Shown here piece after piece: positions 53,694 to 54,649 of a stretch of DNA of 54,649 nt. Each line of letters opens with the position of its first letter. Position 1 is the stretch's first letter. A model generated the notes under the pieces. That model did not search any database. It was given only the letters and a program-made list of their open reading frames with translations, and was not told the DNA's origin. The DNA is taken from NCBI GenBank assembly GCA_021604365.1, contig BQIZ01000005.1, forward strand, positions 1 to 54,649, in the 5' to 3' direction. The position numbers were made by a program, and so were the translations under genes. Source of the stretch: Nitrospirales bacterium. Its GTDB lineage: Bacteria; Nitrospirota; Nitrospiria; Nitrospirales; UBA8639.

Positions 53694-54176
53694 ATGTCTA
53701 TGGCAAAAAGATTGAGGGTACTTCTGGTGGTTTTGACCGTGATTTTCACGGGAATGGGAACTGAGTCGGGACTCGCCGAAGAAATTCGGCCTTTACAATC
53801 CATTCTCAATGATGTGGAAAGACACATTGGAGAATTGACCATCAACCTGGATGACATCAGAAAACGCATAGATTTTTTGCAAAATCTCCCTGTCACACAT
53901 GACAAAGTCATTCAGGAGTTGCGAGCACTTGATCTTCAAGGATGGACATTGCACCTGGAACAATGGGAACTGCAACTTGAACATTTGCAATTTACGAAGA
54001 CCATGCTACGAAAAGTGCAGGGAATTTCCGGTGAGCCGCATGAGTTAAGGGCTGCCTGGCGCCTCCATGAAGGCCAGTACCGGACGAGCCTTGAAGGCTA
54101 TCGCCGACAACGGGATACGATCGAAGAACGCCGCCTGATCACAGAAGGGCGCATGTTTGAGCGGTACCTCCCATGA
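53694..54176 (+). CDS. Exported helical protein, 160 aa
   Basis: The signal peptide ends in GTESGLA, just before EEIRPL. The mature part is nearly all helix with heptad-like spacing: LNDVERHIGELTINLDDIRK, WTLHLEQWELQLEHLQFTKT, and TIEERRLITEGRMFERYLP. It is probably a periplasmic coiled-coil protein. AAAGGAAACAAG precedes ATG 53694, though an ATG two codons later is possible. Its stop overlaps the next gene's ATG (ATGA), so the two are coupled. No family is recognised. Confidence 0.7.
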   Translation: MSMAKRLRVLLVVLTVIFTGMGTESGLAEEIRPLQSILNDVERHIGELTINLDDIRKRIDFLQNLPVTHDKVIQELRALDLQGWTLHLEQWELQLEHLQFTKTMLRKVQGISGEPHELRAAWRLHEGQYRTSLEGYRRQRDTIEERRLITEGRMFERYLP

Positions 54177-54649
54177 GCGAACGTCATGCCTCCAAGCACA
54201 TGCCTGTGTGGCGAGACATGGTTTTCATAGGGCTCCTCGGTTCCGGAATATTCATGACCGGATGTACGTCCGTCAACACGCTTCTTCTCACTTCCCAGAC
54301 GTTTCCACCCAAAGCCTCATGGCAGGAAGTTGAAATTTTAATTCGGGAGCCCTCCTGTGCCCATATCGACATTGCACAATTGAGTATGGAAGGTAGTGGG
54401 TCGGGCAGTTATGCCACCGAGCAGACCTATATTCTTAAAAAGGCGGCTTCATTAGGCAGTGATGCGGTCGTGTTTACCAAATCTGAAAAATATTTGGAGC
54501 ATGGAGTCAGCTACCAAAGCCCCATGATGATGGGAGGACCCTGGGGTATGGGAAGTTATGGGTATCCTGGTTGGGGTTACGGAATGGGTTACGGTAGAGG
54601 CATGGCGATTCCCTACAATTATACTGTCACGTCACTAACCGGGATCGCC
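54173..54649 (+). CDS. Lipoprotein with Gly/Met/Tyr-rich region, cut by window end
   Basis: The frame is open to the right edge (159 codons seen). The signal MVFIGLLGSGIFMTGC ends in a lipobox cysteine. The mature part begins with a small alpha/beta segment (VEILIREPSCAHIDIAQLSM, TYILKKAASLGSDAVVFTKS). It then turns into a Gly/Met/Tyr/Trp-rich run (MMMGGPWGMGSYGYPGWGYG and on to MGYGRGM). This type occurs in outer-membrane lipoproteins of unknown role. It overlaps the upstream gene by four bases. The 3' end is outside the window. Confidence 0.7.
   Translation, partial: MSERHASKHMPVWRDMVFIGLLGSGIFMTGCTSVNTLLLTSQTFPPKASWQEVEILIREPSCAHIDIAQLSMEGSGSGSYATEQTYILKKAASLGSDAVVFTKSEKYLEHGVSYQSPMMMGGPWGMGSYGYPGWGYGMGYGRGMAIPYNYTVTSLTGIA

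Noticed and set aside
1-54649. tRNA, rRNA, CRISPR array or complete insertion sequence
   Set aside because: No tRNA-like TTCGA arm with paired acceptor, no regularly spaced repeat, and no transposase frame was seen in any gap.

Overview
This window most likely comes from a Nitrospira-like bacterium (phylum Nitrospirota). That is an inference from gene content and order: TreY/TreZ trehalose synthesis beside glycogen genes, class I archaeal-type aldolase, a PIN-TRAM/ispD/ispF/cysE run, Gld-type ABC exporter genes, and many small lipoproteins and single-span membrane proteins. It is not a database result. Nearly all sequence is chromosomal housekeeping DNA. No rRNA, tRNA, CRISPR array or intact insertion sequence was seen.

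Bases 1-2560 are an accessory scar. It holds the 3' end of an Rhs gene whose toxin tip is broken by a frameshift and a nonsense codon, an intact tandem-HTH gene right behind it, a hairpin-rich non-coding stretch, a type II toxin-antitoxin pair, and a decayed golvesin-like domain. Bases 2565-5000 hold small unknown genes, a DsbA-like thioredoxin, a cupin and a lipoprotein. Bases 5083-9734 (minus) are a four-gene GldA/GldF/GldG/DUF4340 ABC operon. It is divergent from a Pal gene (9979), with well-formed promoters facing each way. Bases 10.8-13.5 kb carry small envelope genes and a YdcF-like protein.

Bases 13.7-22.6 kb form a plus-strand biosynthetic run: a KdsC-like HAD phosphatase, ManC and ManB (GDP-mannose), fructose-bisphosphatase, PIN-TRAM, IspD, IspF, CysE and class I aldolase. 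Bases 22.6-29.3 kb hold glutamate dehydrogenase, TruA, an AmiC-type amidase, a YacP-like NYN protein, TatD, a PAP2 phosphatase and a CDF cation exporter. Two convergent pairs there overlap at their 3' ends.

Bases 29.5-44.8 kb are a storage-sugar island. A minus-strand operon runs lapA-glgC-treY-small membrane protein-YtxH. glgB is divergent from it, treZ and glgX are divergent from each other, and malQ follows. Together these make ADP-glucose, branch and debranch alpha-glucan, convert its ends to trehalose (TreY then TreZ) and recycle maltodextrins. Glycogen synthase and phosphorylase are not in the window. FBPase and aldolase upstream fit a gluconeogenic flow into this store.

Bases 44.9-48.9 kb form an ion-handling group: an MscS-like protein, a transmembrane-less MgtE-like CBS protein and a full MgtE in one tight operon, then a separate CBS protein. 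Bases 49.2-54.6 kb hold an HtrA protease, a three-gene envelope operon, a 1.3 kb gene-poor stretch, and two translationally coupled envelope genes, the last one cut by the window edge.
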